Source of the DNA: Flavobacteriales bacterium
GTDB lineage: Bacteria; Bacteroidota; Bacteroidia; Flavobacteriales; Schleiferiaceae
Assembly (NCBI GenBank): GCA_017795025.1
Contig: CP051243.1
Location: 2,051,501-2,115,500 of the forward strand
DNA length: 64,000 nucleotides
Direction: 5' to 3'
Part shown: positions 26,505 through 34,691 of the stretch, piece by piece
How the letters are laid out: every line of letters begins with the position of its first letter
How positions within the stretch are numbered: the stretch's first letter is position 1
The notes under the pieces: generated by a model
Told to the model about the DNA's origin: nothing
Database searches by the model: none
The model's input: only the letters and a program-made list of their open reading frames with translations
Program-made: the position numbers and the translations under genes

Positions 26505-28420
26505 AGTCCTTAGGTGTTTTCTTTCTTGTGCTGCTTTGCCCCTTCCTTTCAAAGGCCCAACTAAACTTGGAGCAATATCTAAGTCAGATTCAAGACGAGC
26601 AAGAGGATCAAAGTTCCTTGGAGGATCAATTAACGCAAATAGAATTGCTGCGGATCGAGCACATTCCGATTAACCTATGGAGCCGACAGGAACTGATGGC
26701 CACGGGGCTTTTCACGATTTACCAAGCCCACAATTTGGTTCAATACCGGGAGCGTTTCGGAGCGCTCTATTCGGCCGCCGAACTACAAGTAATCAAAGGG
26801 TTTAGTCCGGAGCAGATTCAGTTTTTAAAGCCTTACCTCGACTTCTCAATCAAGTCAAGCTCTTTAAATTTTCGAAATTTTTGGCGCTATCCCAAATACC
26901 TTATTACTTGGCGCCTGCAGGCCGATAAGCTTTTGGATGCCGATTTTAGGTCCGAGCCCTATCGGGGCGACCCCTTCGAATCACGCTTAAGACTCCATTT
27001 TAAAAGCGCTTCTGGTTTGAGCTTTAATTACAATGGTCAAAAAGACCCGGGGGAAAACTGGGCTGGGGGTTTTGATCACCATTCCTTTAATTTTCGGTAC
27101 CGCGGAAAAGGCCGAATACGGGACATCATACTAGGGGATTATCAACTAAGCTTCGGGCAAGGATTAAGCTTATGGTCGGCCAGCAACTTTCAAGGAACGG
27201 GGATTGGCAGTAATTTCATGCAGTATGCGCGCGGACCCCTAGCCTATGCTGGAAATAATGAAAACCAACTATTTAGAGGCCTGGCGATTCGCTATCAGCT
27301 TAAGAAATTGGAATCCTTCCTTTTTGTGTCGCAACGAAACTTAGATGCCGAAGAAACGGAGGAGGGACTTCAATTAAGAAGCAGCGGTTACCATCGTAAT
27401 GAAAAAGAATTTCAACAGAAAGATCGCCTGCGCATGCGCTCCTATGGCTTAGCAATTGGGTATTTAGGCTCCCAAATTGAAATAAAGCTCCTCCATCATC
27501 AACATTATCTGCATCAGGCGGCAAGCCAAGAATCGACCTGGGAACAACTGAGCCCTAGCCAATCTCAATATCAGAACAGTAGCCTTCACCTGCACTACCT
27601 GATTGCTGGATTTCATTTAGCAGGAGAATTTAGCCTAGACCAAGAATTGGAGCCGGCCTTCCTCCTTTCCTGGGAAAAAAAGTGGGCCGAGCGGTTTACC
27701 CTTCAACAGCATTGGCGTCACCATCACCCGAAATACCAGACCCTTTGGTCGGCCCCAGCCGGCGGCAATCCCCGTGGAGGCGAACGAGGCCTTAGAACCC
27801 AAATACAGGCGCAATGGTCTTATAAACACCAAAGCTTAGTTCGTTTTGATGCCGCTTGGTTCCCGGGTCCACGCCATTTATACGTCGGTCCATCTGCCGA
27901 AAGGCGAGTGCAAATTATTCACCAATGGAAGATTAAGCCCTGGCAAGACCTGCAGTTTCGTTTGCAAAAGGATCTAGATATGGGCTGGAAAAAAAGGGAA
28001 AGCCCACAATGGCAATGGGAAAAAAGGCAAGAATACCGCTTTAGGGGCTTGTGGACTTTTAAGCTAAGGTCGGCTTGGCGGCTGCGCAGTATCGCCCAAG
28101 TGGCCTGGGAAAACCATATAGTCATGAGAGCAAGAATGATGGGGCTCCAAGTGCAATATCAAAGAAAGGCTTGGACCTTTAATTCGGGTGTGGGATTTGG
28201 AGCTGCGGCAGAAGGGAGCCCCATTCTTTACGATTATGAACCTGATTTGCTGTACGGTTTTGGACTGCAATCTTACGCTAAGAACGAAGTACGTTTAAAC
28301 CTTAGACTTCGCTGGAAAGCTCGTGCTTGGCTCCTGGAAGCAAAGTTTGGTTTAAGTCAATTGGAAAAGCAAAGATTCCGTGCGGAGGCCTTAAAATTTC
28401 AAGCACAATTTGTATTTTAA
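26501..28420 (+). CDS. Helix-hairpin-helix domain protein with barrel-like C-terminal region
   Basis: 639 residues from TTG at 26501, overlapping the previous stop by 4 nt. The signal peptide ends in FLSKAQ. Residues ~45-120 contain two ComEA-like helix-hairpin-helix units (IPINLWSRQELMATGLFTIY and YSAAELQVIKGFSPEQIQFL). The rest (~130-639) is rich in Arg, Trp, Gln and Tyr in alternating strands (YQLSFGQGLSLWSASNFQGT, RLRWKARAWLLEAKFG) and ends QAQFVF, like an outer-membrane barrel. Proteins of this plan are found in Bacteroidota and are annotated only as helix-hairpin-helix proteins. The usual DNA-binding role of the motif is hard to place at the outer membrane; DNA uptake or a protein-binding role are both guesses. 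Confidence 0.75.
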   Translation: MKSLGVFFLVLLCPFLSKAQLNLEQYLSQIQDEQEDQSSLEDQLTQIELLRIEHIPINLWSRQELMATGLFTIYQAHNLVQYRERFGALYSAAELQVIKGFSPEQIQFLKPYLDFSIKSSSLNFRNFWRYPKYLITWRLQADKLLDADFRSEPYRGDPFESRLRLHFKSASGLSFNYNGQKDPGENWAGGFDHHSFNFRYRGKGRIRDIILGDYQLSFGQGLSLWSASNFQGTGIGSNFMQYARGPLAYAGNNENQLFRGLAIRYQLKKLESFLFVSQRNLDAEETEEGLQLRSSGYHRNEKEFQQKDRLRMRSYGLAIGYLGSQIEIKLLHHQHYLHQAASQESTWEQLSPSQSQYQNSSLHLHYLIAGFHLAGEFSLDQELEPAFLLSWEKKWAERFTLQQHWRHHHPKYQTLWSAPAGGNPRGGERGLRTQIQAQWSYKHQSLVRFDAAWFPGPRHLYVGPSAERRVQIIHQWKIKPWQDLQFRLQKDLDMGWKKRESPQWQWEKRQEYRFRGLWTFKLRSAWRLRSIAQVAWENHIVMRARMMGLQVQYQRKAWTFNSGVGFGAAAEGSPILYDYEPDLLYGFGLQSYAKNEVRLNLRLRWKARAWLLEAKFGLSQLEKQRFRAEALKFQAQFVF

Positions 28421-28467
28421 GAATCCACCTCCAGATACGATATTTGTAGGGTATAAAAATGTAAAGT

Positions 28468-28986
28468 ATGCTTTCAGATAAATTGGGGGAAGCCCTTAAT
28501 AATCAAATTCAAGTTGAAGCGCAGTCTTCTCAGGTATATCTCGCTATGGCCTCATGGGCCGAAGTTCAAGGACTAGAAGGCGTTGCCTCATTTATGTATG
28601 AGCAGTCTGATGAAGAACGGCAACATATGCTCAAATTGGTGAAATTCGTTAATGAACGTGGTGGCCACGCTACAGTAGCCACCTTAAATGCGCCCAAAGC
28701 TGAGTTTGGAACCTTCCGTGATATGTTCCAAGAGCTATATGATCACGAATTAAAAGTGTCGGCCAGCATTAATGAACTGGTGCATATCGCCTTGGAAGAG
28801 CGAGACTACGCCACGCATAATTTCCTACAGTGGTATGTAGCCGAACAAATTGAAGAAGAAGCGGTAGCACGTACGATTCTCGATAAAATTAATTTAATTG
28901 GGAACGATAAAGGAGGCTTATATCTCTTTGATCGCGATATTCAACAGCTTACCGTAGAAAGCGCGGCCTCCGGAAACCCTAAATAG
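28468..28986 (+). CDS. ftnA: Ferritin (non-haem, bacterial type)
   Basis: 172 residues. A four-helix iron-storage protein that oxidises Fe(II). Ferroxidase ligands are readable: Glu17 region (IQVEAQSSQVYLAM) and SDEERQHM with Glu50/His53, then ALEERDYATHNFLQWYVAEQIEEE on the later helices. Length matches bacterial FtnA. A near-consensus -7 box (GATATTTG, 28439-28446) precedes it. It starts a co-directional run; arginine decarboxylase follows 11 nt later, so iron storage may be co-transcribed with the polyamine genes. Confidence 0.95.
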   Translation: MLSDKLGEALNNQIQVEAQSSQVYLAMASWAEVQGLEGVASFMYEQSDEERQHMLKLVKFVNERGGHATVATLNAPKAEFGTFRDMFQELYDHELKVSASINELVHIALEERDYATHNFLQWYVAEQIEEEAVARTILDKINLIGNDKGGLYLFDRDIQQLTVESAASGNPK

Positions 28987-28997
28987 TAAAAGCTTAG

Positions 28998-30401
28998 ATG
29001 AAAAACACCTACTTCGATCTGATCGACCAGACTTATTACTTCCCGCAGGAGGGATTCGACTTAAGGGACGACTCTCTTACCTTCCACGGGATTTCGCTCA
29101 AGCATCTGATTGATAAGTATGGAACTCCTTTCCGTTTTATCTATCTACCCAAAATCGGAGATCAGATCAAGAAGGCCCGCAACCTTTTTAATCGTGCGAT
29201 TAAACGCTCCTCCTTTAGAGGAGAATATCAGTTTTGCTACTGCACCAAGTGCAACCACTTTTCGCATGTGGTAAGTGAAGCGCTCAAGCACAATGTTAAT
29301 TTAGAAACTTCCTCCTCCTTTGACATTGACCTCATCCTCAATTTATACAAAGAAGGAAAGTTTACGAAAGACCGCTACATTGTAAATAACGGCTACAAAA
29401 CCGATGATTACCTCGCGAAAATTGTGAAGCTTCACGAATTGGGTTTCGAGAATATCATTGTGGTTTTAGATAGCATGAGCGAGCTGGAACGCTTGATGCA
29501 ATTTGCAGGTGACAATAAAATTAAGATTGGCCTGCGCATGGCCATTAATGAAGAACCCCAATCGAGTTATTACACCTCAAGGTTGGGAATTCGTCATAAT
29601 GAGATGTTATCTTTTTACGATAACCATATTAAGGACAATCCCCAGGTAGAGCTTAAAATGCTCCACTTCTTTGTAGACTCCGGTATTAAAGACAGTCTGT
29701 ATTATTGGGGGGAGTTCCAAAGAGCCATGAAGCTTTATATCGAGTTAAAGAAGCGCGCCGAAGGTCTCAGTCATTTCAACCTGGGTGGCGGTTTCCCCAT
29801 TCGTAACAATTTAGGTTTTGAATACGACTACGAATACATGATTCGCGAAATCGTGCAAAACATCAGCGATGCCTGTGATGCTGAGGAAATTCCACATCCA
29901 AACATCTTTACCGAATTTGGGAAATACACCGTAGGCGAATCGGGAGCTATCATTTTTAAAGTACTGGAGCAGAAGAAACAAAATGATACCGAGAACTGGT
30001 ACATCATCAATAACAGCTTGATGAATACCATTCCCGATGCCTGGAGTATTCACGAAAAGTTTATTCTCCTCCCCATTAATAAATGGGATAAAGAATATCA
30101 GCGGGTAAATATTGGGGGGATTAGTTGCGACCATTCCGACTATTACAACTCGGATGAGTTAAATCAGGAAGTATTACTACCCGCCTACGAGCAAGAAAAT
30201 GAGGAACCCCTTTACCTTGGCTTCTTTCATACCGGTGCCTATCAGGATGCTATTTCGGGCTACGGGGGAATTAAGCACTGTTTAATCCCTTCGCCTAAGC
30301 ATGTAATTATCGACCGCGACGAAAAGGGGAATATCGTTGACTACGTCTATCGCAATGAGCAATCGGCCGAGGAAATGTTTAAACTACTAGGATACAAATG
30401 A
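28998..30401 (+). CDS. speA: Arginine decarboxylase, fold III PLP type
   Basis: 467 residues, shorter than the ~630-residue SpeA of Proteobacteria but typical of the Bacteroidota form. It converts arginine to agmatine. The PLP lysine is Lys84 in QFCYCTKCNHFSH, replacing the usual YPIKVN context. Barrel motifs include VNLETSSSFDIDLIL, LNLGGGFPIRNN and TEFGKYTVGESGAII. The C-terminal domain has FFHTGAYQDAISGYGG. Agmatinase follows with a 4-nt overlap, which supports arginine rather than ornithine, lysine or diaminopimelate as substrate. The symbol speA is by function. Confidence 0.85.
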   Translation: MKNTYFDLIDQTYYFPQEGFDLRDDSLTFHGISLKHLIDKYGTPFRFIYLPKIGDQIKKARNLFNRAIKRSSFRGEYQFCYCTKCNHFSHVVSEALKHNVNLETSSSFDIDLILNLYKEGKFTKDRYIVNNGYKTDDYLAKIVKLHELGFENIIVVLDSMSELERLMQFAGDNKIKIGLRMAINEEPQSSYYTSRLGIRHNEMLSFYDNHIKDNPQVELKMLHFFVDSGIKDSLYYWGEFQRAMKLYIELKKRAEGLSHFNLGGGFPIRNNLGFEYDYEYMIREIVQNISDACDAEEIPHPNIFTEFGKYTVGESGAIIFKVLEQKKQNDTENWYIINNSLMNTIPDAWSIHEKFILLPINKWDKEYQRVNIGGISCDHSDYYNSDELNQEVLLPAYEQENEEPLYLGFFHTGAYQDAISGYGGIKHCLIPSPKHVIIDRDEKGNIVDYVYRNEQSAEEMFKLLGYK

Positions 30402-31249
30402 GAGTATATGCCGGCTTAGAGGAGCATTACAGCGAGTACGAGTATGCCAAAATCCTCCTGCAGTCTATTCCCTACGACGGAACAAGTACCTGGGGCAAAG
30501 GCGCAGATGAGGGATTCGATGCCTTTTTGGATGCCACCGACAATATGGAGGTTTACGATATCGAAACGGATTCGGAAGTTTACCGACAGGGCGTGCATAT
30601 TTTAGAACCCATTAAAGAGGATGCTAGTCCGGAGGCGGTTTTTGAGGCGGTTTATGCAAAAACCAAAGAACTCCTTCAAACGGGGAAGTACCTCACTTTT
30701 TTTGGTGGGGAGCATAGCATAAGTATTGGGGTAATTAAGGCTTTTTACGAGCATCACGAAAACCTATCCGTTTTACAAATCGATGCTCATGCCGATTTAC
30801 GACCCGAATATCACGGCAGTCCCTACAACCATGCTTGCGCGGTATACGATGCCAGTCAAAATTGCAATTTGGTACAGGTGGGCATTCGTAGTATGGATCG
30901 CGAAGAGAAGCAGTATATCCAGGAAGGCAATTGCTTTTTCGCGCATGAAATGCATGGTAATGATGATTGGATGGACGCCTCCATTGCACGCTTAAGCGAT
31001 AAGGTATACCTCACCATTGATTTAGATGCCTTTGACCCCTCCATACTAGCGGCAACAGGAACACCCGAACCAGGGGGAATGGCCTGGTACGACACCCTTC
31101 GTTATTTGCGGAGAGTATTTCGCGAAAAAGAGGTCGTGGGTTTTGATATTGTGGAACTCGCGCCAGAACCCGCCCATAAAGCCTCCAATTTCTTAGCCGC
31201 GAAGCTTTATTATAAACTTTTAACCTACAAATTTGAAGATGGCAAGTAA
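30398..31249 (+). CDS. speB: Agmatinase (ureohydrolase family)
   Basis: 283 residues. A binuclear manganese enzyme that hydrolyses agmatine to putrescine and urea. All six metal ligands are visible: H106 in FGGEHSIS, D129/H131/D133 in IDAHADLRPEYHG, and D208/D210 in TIDLDAFDPS. The segment TGTPEPGGMAWYDTL is typical of the agmatinase branch. It overlaps arginine decarboxylase by 4 nt and the next gene by 11 nt. No urease is seen in this window. Confidence 0.94.
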   Translation: MRVYAGLEEHYSEYEYAKILLQSIPYDGTSTWGKGADEGFDAFLDATDNMEVYDIETDSEVYRQGVHILEPIKEDASPEAVFEAVYAKTKELLQTGKYLTFFGGEHSISIGVIKAFYEHHENLSVLQIDAHADLRPEYHGSPYNHACAVYDASQNCNLVQVGIRSMDREEKQYIQEGNCFFAHEMHGNDDWMDASIARLSDKVYLTIDLDAFDPSILAATGTPEPGGMAWYDTLRYLRRVFREKEVVGFDIVELAPEPAHKASNFLAAKLYYKLLTYKFEDGK

Positions 31250-32216
31250 AGGACCTATCGGGCAATTTATGCTCGAACACTATAAGCATTTTAATGCCGC
31301 TGCCTTGGTGGATGCCGCCAAAGGCTATGAGCAACATTTGGCAGACGGAAAAAAGATGATGATTACTTTGGCTGGCGCCATGAGTACCGCTGAGCTGGGT
31401 AAAAGCTTAGCCGAAATGATTCGTCAGGATAAGGTGGCTATAATCTCATGCACGGGAGCCAACCTCGAGGAGGACTTGATGAACTTGGTTGCCCATAGTC
31501 ATTACGAGCGGGTTCCCCATTACCGCGACTTAACACCCAAAGAAGAATGGGATTTACTAGAGCGCGGCTTAAACCGAGTTACGGACACCTGCATTCCCGA
31601 AGAGGAGGCCTTCCGTCGTTTGCAAGGCCATATTCATGAAATTTGGCAGGAAGCTGAAGCCAATGGAGAGCGGTATTTCCCGCATGAATACATGTACAAG
31701 CTTCTTAAGTCGGGGGTATTGGAGCAATATTATGAGATTGACCCCAAGAATAGTTGGATGTTAGCTGCAGCTGAGAAGAACTTGCCGATCGTAGTTCCCG
31801 GCTGGGAAGACTCTACCATGGGAAACATCTTCGCATCCTATTGTGTGAAGGGCGAGTTGAAGCCTTCCACCGTAAAAAGTGGCATTGAGTACATGACCTT
31901 TTTAGCCGATTGGTATACCGAAAATGCCGGATCGGAAGGAATTGGCTTTTTCCAAATTGGAGGTGGTATTGCCGGAGATTTCCCTATTTGCGTAGTGCCG
32001 ATGTTGTATCAAGACTTAGAGCGCACGGACACCCCCTTTTGGTCGTATTTCTGTCAGATAAGCGACAGCACCACCAGTTATGGTTCGTACTCCGGAGCGG
32101 TACCCAATGAGAAAATCACCTGGGGGAAACTGGATATTAACACCCCGAAATATATTGTGGAATCGGACGCCACCATTGTGGCCCCACTTTTATTTGGTTA
32201 CCTTTTGGGTTGGTAG
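31239..32216 (+). CDS. Deoxyhypusine synthase-like protein
   Basis: 325 residues from the ATG at 31239 (a TTG two codons earlier is less likely). Family regions are clear: the NAD-site motif SCTGANLEEDLMNLV (70-84), VVPGWEDSTMGN (185-196), GFFQIGGGIAGDFPI (237-250) and SGAVPNEKITWGK (285-297). Lys297 in WGK matches the catalytic lysine that forms the enzyme-imine intermediate. The eukaryotic KHH after GGG is replaced by GDF, so the catalytic histidine seems absent. Bacteria have no known eIF5A/hypusine, so these homologues are thought to make a polyamine. The position after agmatinase suggests agmatine- or putrescine-derived chemistry. The exact product is not shown by sequence. Confidence 0.85.
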   Translation: MASKGPIGQFMLEHYKHFNAAALVDAAKGYEQHLADGKKMMITLAGAMSTAELGKSLAEMIRQDKVAIISCTGANLEEDLMNLVAHSHYERVPHYRDLTPKEEWDLLERGLNRVTDTCIPEEEAFRRLQGHIHEIWQEAEANGERYFPHEYMYKLLKSGVLEQYYEIDPKNSWMLAAAEKNLPIVVPGWEDSTMGNIFASYCVKGELKPSTVKSGIEYMTFLADWYTENAGSEGIGFFQIGGGIAGDFPICVVPMLYQDLERTDTPFWSYFCQISDSTTSYGSYSGAVPNEKITWGKLDINTPKYIVESDATIVAPLLFGYLLGW

Positions 32217-32239
32217 CGATAAGCACCCAAAAACACCCT

Positions 32240-33766
32240 ATGGATCCAATTGAAAATGTAGAACTGGCCTACCTCAATGCCGAGGATTACCAGTCGTTAA
32301 AAGACCTCATGCAAGCTGCCTATCCCGGGCTTAATGACTTGCACTGGCAGAAGCACGAAATCCATAAACTAATCAGCCTTTTCCCGGAAGGCCAGGTAGT
32401 CTTGCGGGTGAATGGCGAGATAGCCGGTTGTGCCTTGTCTGTTTTACAGTACGATAGCATTACGGACCGCAATCACACCTACAACGAAATCACCGGTAAT
32501 GATACCTTCAAAACCCACAAGAAGGATGGTGATTTACTTTATGGTATTGATGTTTTTATTGCCCCTAAATTTAGAGGGATGCGCTTGGCGCGAAGGCTAT
32601 ACGACTTCCGTAAAGAGCTTTGCGAACAACTGAATTTAAAGGCCATTGCATTTGGAGCCCGGATGCCTAAATACCATCTTCATGCTCATGAGCTAAGTCC
32701 TTTACAGTACCTCGAAAAAGTGAAGTCAAAGGAAATTGAAGACCCCGTACTCAACTTCCAGTTTAATAATGATTTCCACGTCAAACGAATTTTAAAAGAC
32801 TACCTCGAAGGGGATTCGGAGTCATTGGACCATGCCGTTTTAATGGAGTGGAACAATGTATACTACGAAAAGCCCCAAGCGGGTCCAGGGGGTAAAACGC
32901 GGGTTATTCGGGCCGGTTTAGTTCAATGGCAAATGCGTCGCTATCGCGATTTAGATGAACTTATGGCCCAAGCTGAGTTTTTCTTAGATAGCTTGGCCGG
33001 TTACCATTCTGATTTCGCGCTCTTCCCCGAGTTTTTCAATGCGCCTTTAATGGCCTCCGACAATGAACTTAATGAAGCCGATGCGATTCGCAAATTGGCC
33101 ACCTTCACCAAGGAGATTGTTAATCGCTTTGCGCAGTTAGCGGTAACCTATAACATCAATATCATCACGGGGAGCATGCCCGAGATTGTTAACGAAAAGC
33201 TTCGCAATGTGGGCTACCTCTGTCATAGGGATGGTCGACTCGATCGCTTCGAAAAAATCCATGTTACCCCCGATGAAGAACGGGTATGGGGTATGGAAGG
33301 CGGCGAAAGCATTAAAACCTTCGATACCGACTGCGGGAAAGTGGGCATCCTTATTTGTTATGATGTAGAGTTCCCTGAGCTCAGTCGTTTATTAGCCGAA
33401 GACGGCATGGACATATTGTTTGTTCCCTTCTTAACCGATACTCAAAATGGCTACAGTAGGGTTCGCAATACCGCGCAAGCTCGCGCTATTGAAAATGAAT
33501 GCTATGTGGTTATTGCTGGTAGCGTTGGAAACCTTCCGAAAGTGAGCAATATGGATATTCAATTTGCTCAGTCGATGGTATTTACCCCTTGTGATTTTGC
33601 TTTCCCAAGCACTGGAATTAAAGCAGAAGCCACCCCAAATACGGAAATGATTTTGGTGGTAGATCTTGATATCGACCTTTTAAGAGAGCTCAATGAGTTT
33701 GGCAGCGTTCGGAATTTAAAGGATCGACGTTTAGACCTTTATTCTCTGGTCCTTAAAAAGGGATAA
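32240..33766 (+). CDS. GNAT acetyltransferase fused to a carbon-nitrogen hydrolase
   Basis: 508 residues from the ATG at 32240; a TTG at 32210 overlaps the previous gene and is not favoured. Residues ~8-205 are a GNAT N-acetyltransferase (GQVVLRVNGEIAGCALSVLQ, then the acetyl-CoA region VFIAPKFRGMRLARRLYDFR). Residues ~230-508 are a nitrilase-superfamily amidase with the Glu-Lys-Cys triad: E264 (ALFPEFF), K339 (RFEKIHVTPDE) and C373 (ILICYDVEFPE). Fusions of this type are known but lack a clear substrate. It ends the ferritin-to-polyamine run, so an acetylated or carbamoylated polyamine is a reasonable guess. With agmatinase present, a plain N-carbamoylputrescine route would be redundant. Confidence 0.88.
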   Translation: MDPIENVELAYLNAEDYQSLKDLMQAAYPGLNDLHWQKHEIHKLISLFPEGQVVLRVNGEIAGCALSVLQYDSITDRNHTYNEITGNDTFKTHKKDGDLLYGIDVFIAPKFRGMRLARRLYDFRKELCEQLNLKAIAFGARMPKYHLHAHELSPLQYLEKVKSKEIEDPVLNFQFNNDFHVKRILKDYLEGDSESLDHAVLMEWNNVYYEKPQAGPGGKTRVIRAGLVQWQMRRYRDLDELMAQAEFFLDSLAGYHSDFALFPEFFNAPLMASDNELNEADAIRKLATFTKEIVNRFAQLAVTYNINIITGSMPEIVNEKLRNVGYLCHRDGRLDRFEKIHVTPDEERVWGMEGGESIKTFDTDCGKVGILICYDVEFPELSRLLAEDGMDILFVPFLTDTQNGYSRVRNTAQARAIENECYVVIAGSVGNLPKVSNMDIQFAQSMVFTPCDFAFPSTGIKAEATPNTEMILVVDLDIDLLRELNEFGSVRNLKDRRLDLYSLVLKKG

Positions 33767-33870
33767 GCACAAAATAGCTAAGCTTTAGAATTAGGCACCA
33801 AATAGTCCTGAAGGCTTACATCTTACCTAGTAAAAAAGCCCTTAGCTAGAGACCTAGCAAAAGCATCCTT

Positions 33871-33902
33871 TTACGTATAATATTTTGTACTTTTACACGT
33901 AA
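33871..33902. promoter_or_regulatory. Inverted repeat, candidate operator/promoter of the toxin-antitoxin pair
   Basis: TTACGT (33871-33876) and ACGTAA (33897-33902) form an inverted repeat around an AT-rich centre with -7-like sequence (TACTTTTA, 33889-33896). It ends 12 nt before the antitoxin ATG. Such repeats are typical operators for ribbon-helix-helix antitoxins. Confidence 0.5.
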
Positions 33903-33914
33903 TTGTTTCGACTG

Positions 33915-34181
33915 ATGAATACAAAACTCACTTTATCTATTGATCAACAACTTATAGAGAAAGCCAAACGGGCAGCCAAGGAAAGAGGCACTAGCCTAAG
34001 CGGTTTGGTTACGGTTTATTTAAAAACAATTACGCGTGCCCAGGAATTAGAGAGCGCACAAGAAATCCCTATGGGTTCTACAGTTGCCGCCCTACGTGGA
34101 AGCATCAAGTTAAGTGAGCCGAAGGAATCCTATAAGGAAACCATCAACAAATACCGCGAGGAGAAATGGGAAAAGCCATAG
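33915..34181 (+). CDS. Ribbon-helix-helix-type antitoxin
   Basis: 88 residues from the ATG at 33915 (a TTG at 33903 would add four). The N-terminus NTKLTLSIDQQLIEKAKRAAKERGTSLSGLVTVYLK has the beta strand followed by two helices of an RHH DNA-binding fold, as in DUF6364/VapB-like antitoxins. The C-terminal part, with KLSEPKESYKETINKYREEKW, would bind the toxin. It overlaps the PIN toxin gene by 16 nt. It is expected to bind the inverted repeat upstream and repress its own operon. Confidence 0.8.
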   Translation: MNTKLTLSIDQQLIEKAKRAAKERGTSLSGLVTVYLKTITRAQELESAQEIPMGSTVAALRGSIKLSEPKESYKETINKYREEKWEKP

Positions 34182-34597
34182 ACTTGCTTATTGACACCGA
34201 TGTGGTTTTAGACTTATTGCTTAATCGGCCGGAATATAGTGATGATGCCGCTAAGGTTTTAAGTCTTTGTGAGTTGGGGCAATTAAAAGGCTACATCACC
34301 CCAATAATCTTTGGAAATATTTATTATTTCGTCCAAAAATCGATGGGAACCTCAGATGCGGCTCGAACAAGTCTTGCTTTATTAAATATCGTTGATTTGA
34401 TTCCTAACACTAAGAATAGCATTCAAGACGCGCTATTATCTGCAATTCCAGATAAAGAAGACGCGATGCAAAGCTTGGCCGCTAGTCACGGTAATCGAAA
34501 CATATCCGCGATTATTACGCGCAATATCAAGGATTACAAATTGTCGGCAATTCCAGCCCTTAGCCCAAGCGATTTTTTATTAGATTTTAACCAATAA
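34166..34597 (+). CDS. PIN-domain toxin (VapC-like ribonuclease)
   Basis: 143 residues. PIN fold: acidic residues D10 and D12 in LLIDTDVVLDLLLNRPEYSDDA, the mid segment YITPIIFGNIYYFVQ, then IPDKEDAMQSLAASHGN with conserved acids, and the end IITRNIKDYKLSAIPALSPSDFL. This matches the Bacteroidota group in which the usual second-position Glu is replaced by Asn. PIN toxins cleave RNA using Mg2+ and are held inactive by their antitoxin. The pair sits alone between the polyamine run and the DUF1684-like gene, consistent with a mobile or recently gained module, although base composition looks ordinary. Confidence 0.82.
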   Translation: MGKAIDLLIDTDVVLDLLLNRPEYSDDAAKVLSLCELGQLKGYITPIIFGNIYYFVQKSMGTSDAARTSLALLNIVDLIPNTKNSIQDALLSAIPDKEDAMQSLAASHGNRNISAIITRNIKDYKLSAIPALSPSDFLLDFNQ

Positions 34598-34691
34598 ATA
34601 TGGGGTGACATTCAGTTGGTCGAGCGAAGCCAATATTCACATAACTTTTAAATGCCCCTTCCAGCTCCCCTAATCCTAATGCGATTTAACT

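Noticed and set aside
33767-33870. Attachment site or integration scar beside the toxin-antitoxin pair
   Set aside because: No direct repeats bordering the module and no tRNA gene were found; composition is like the surroundings.
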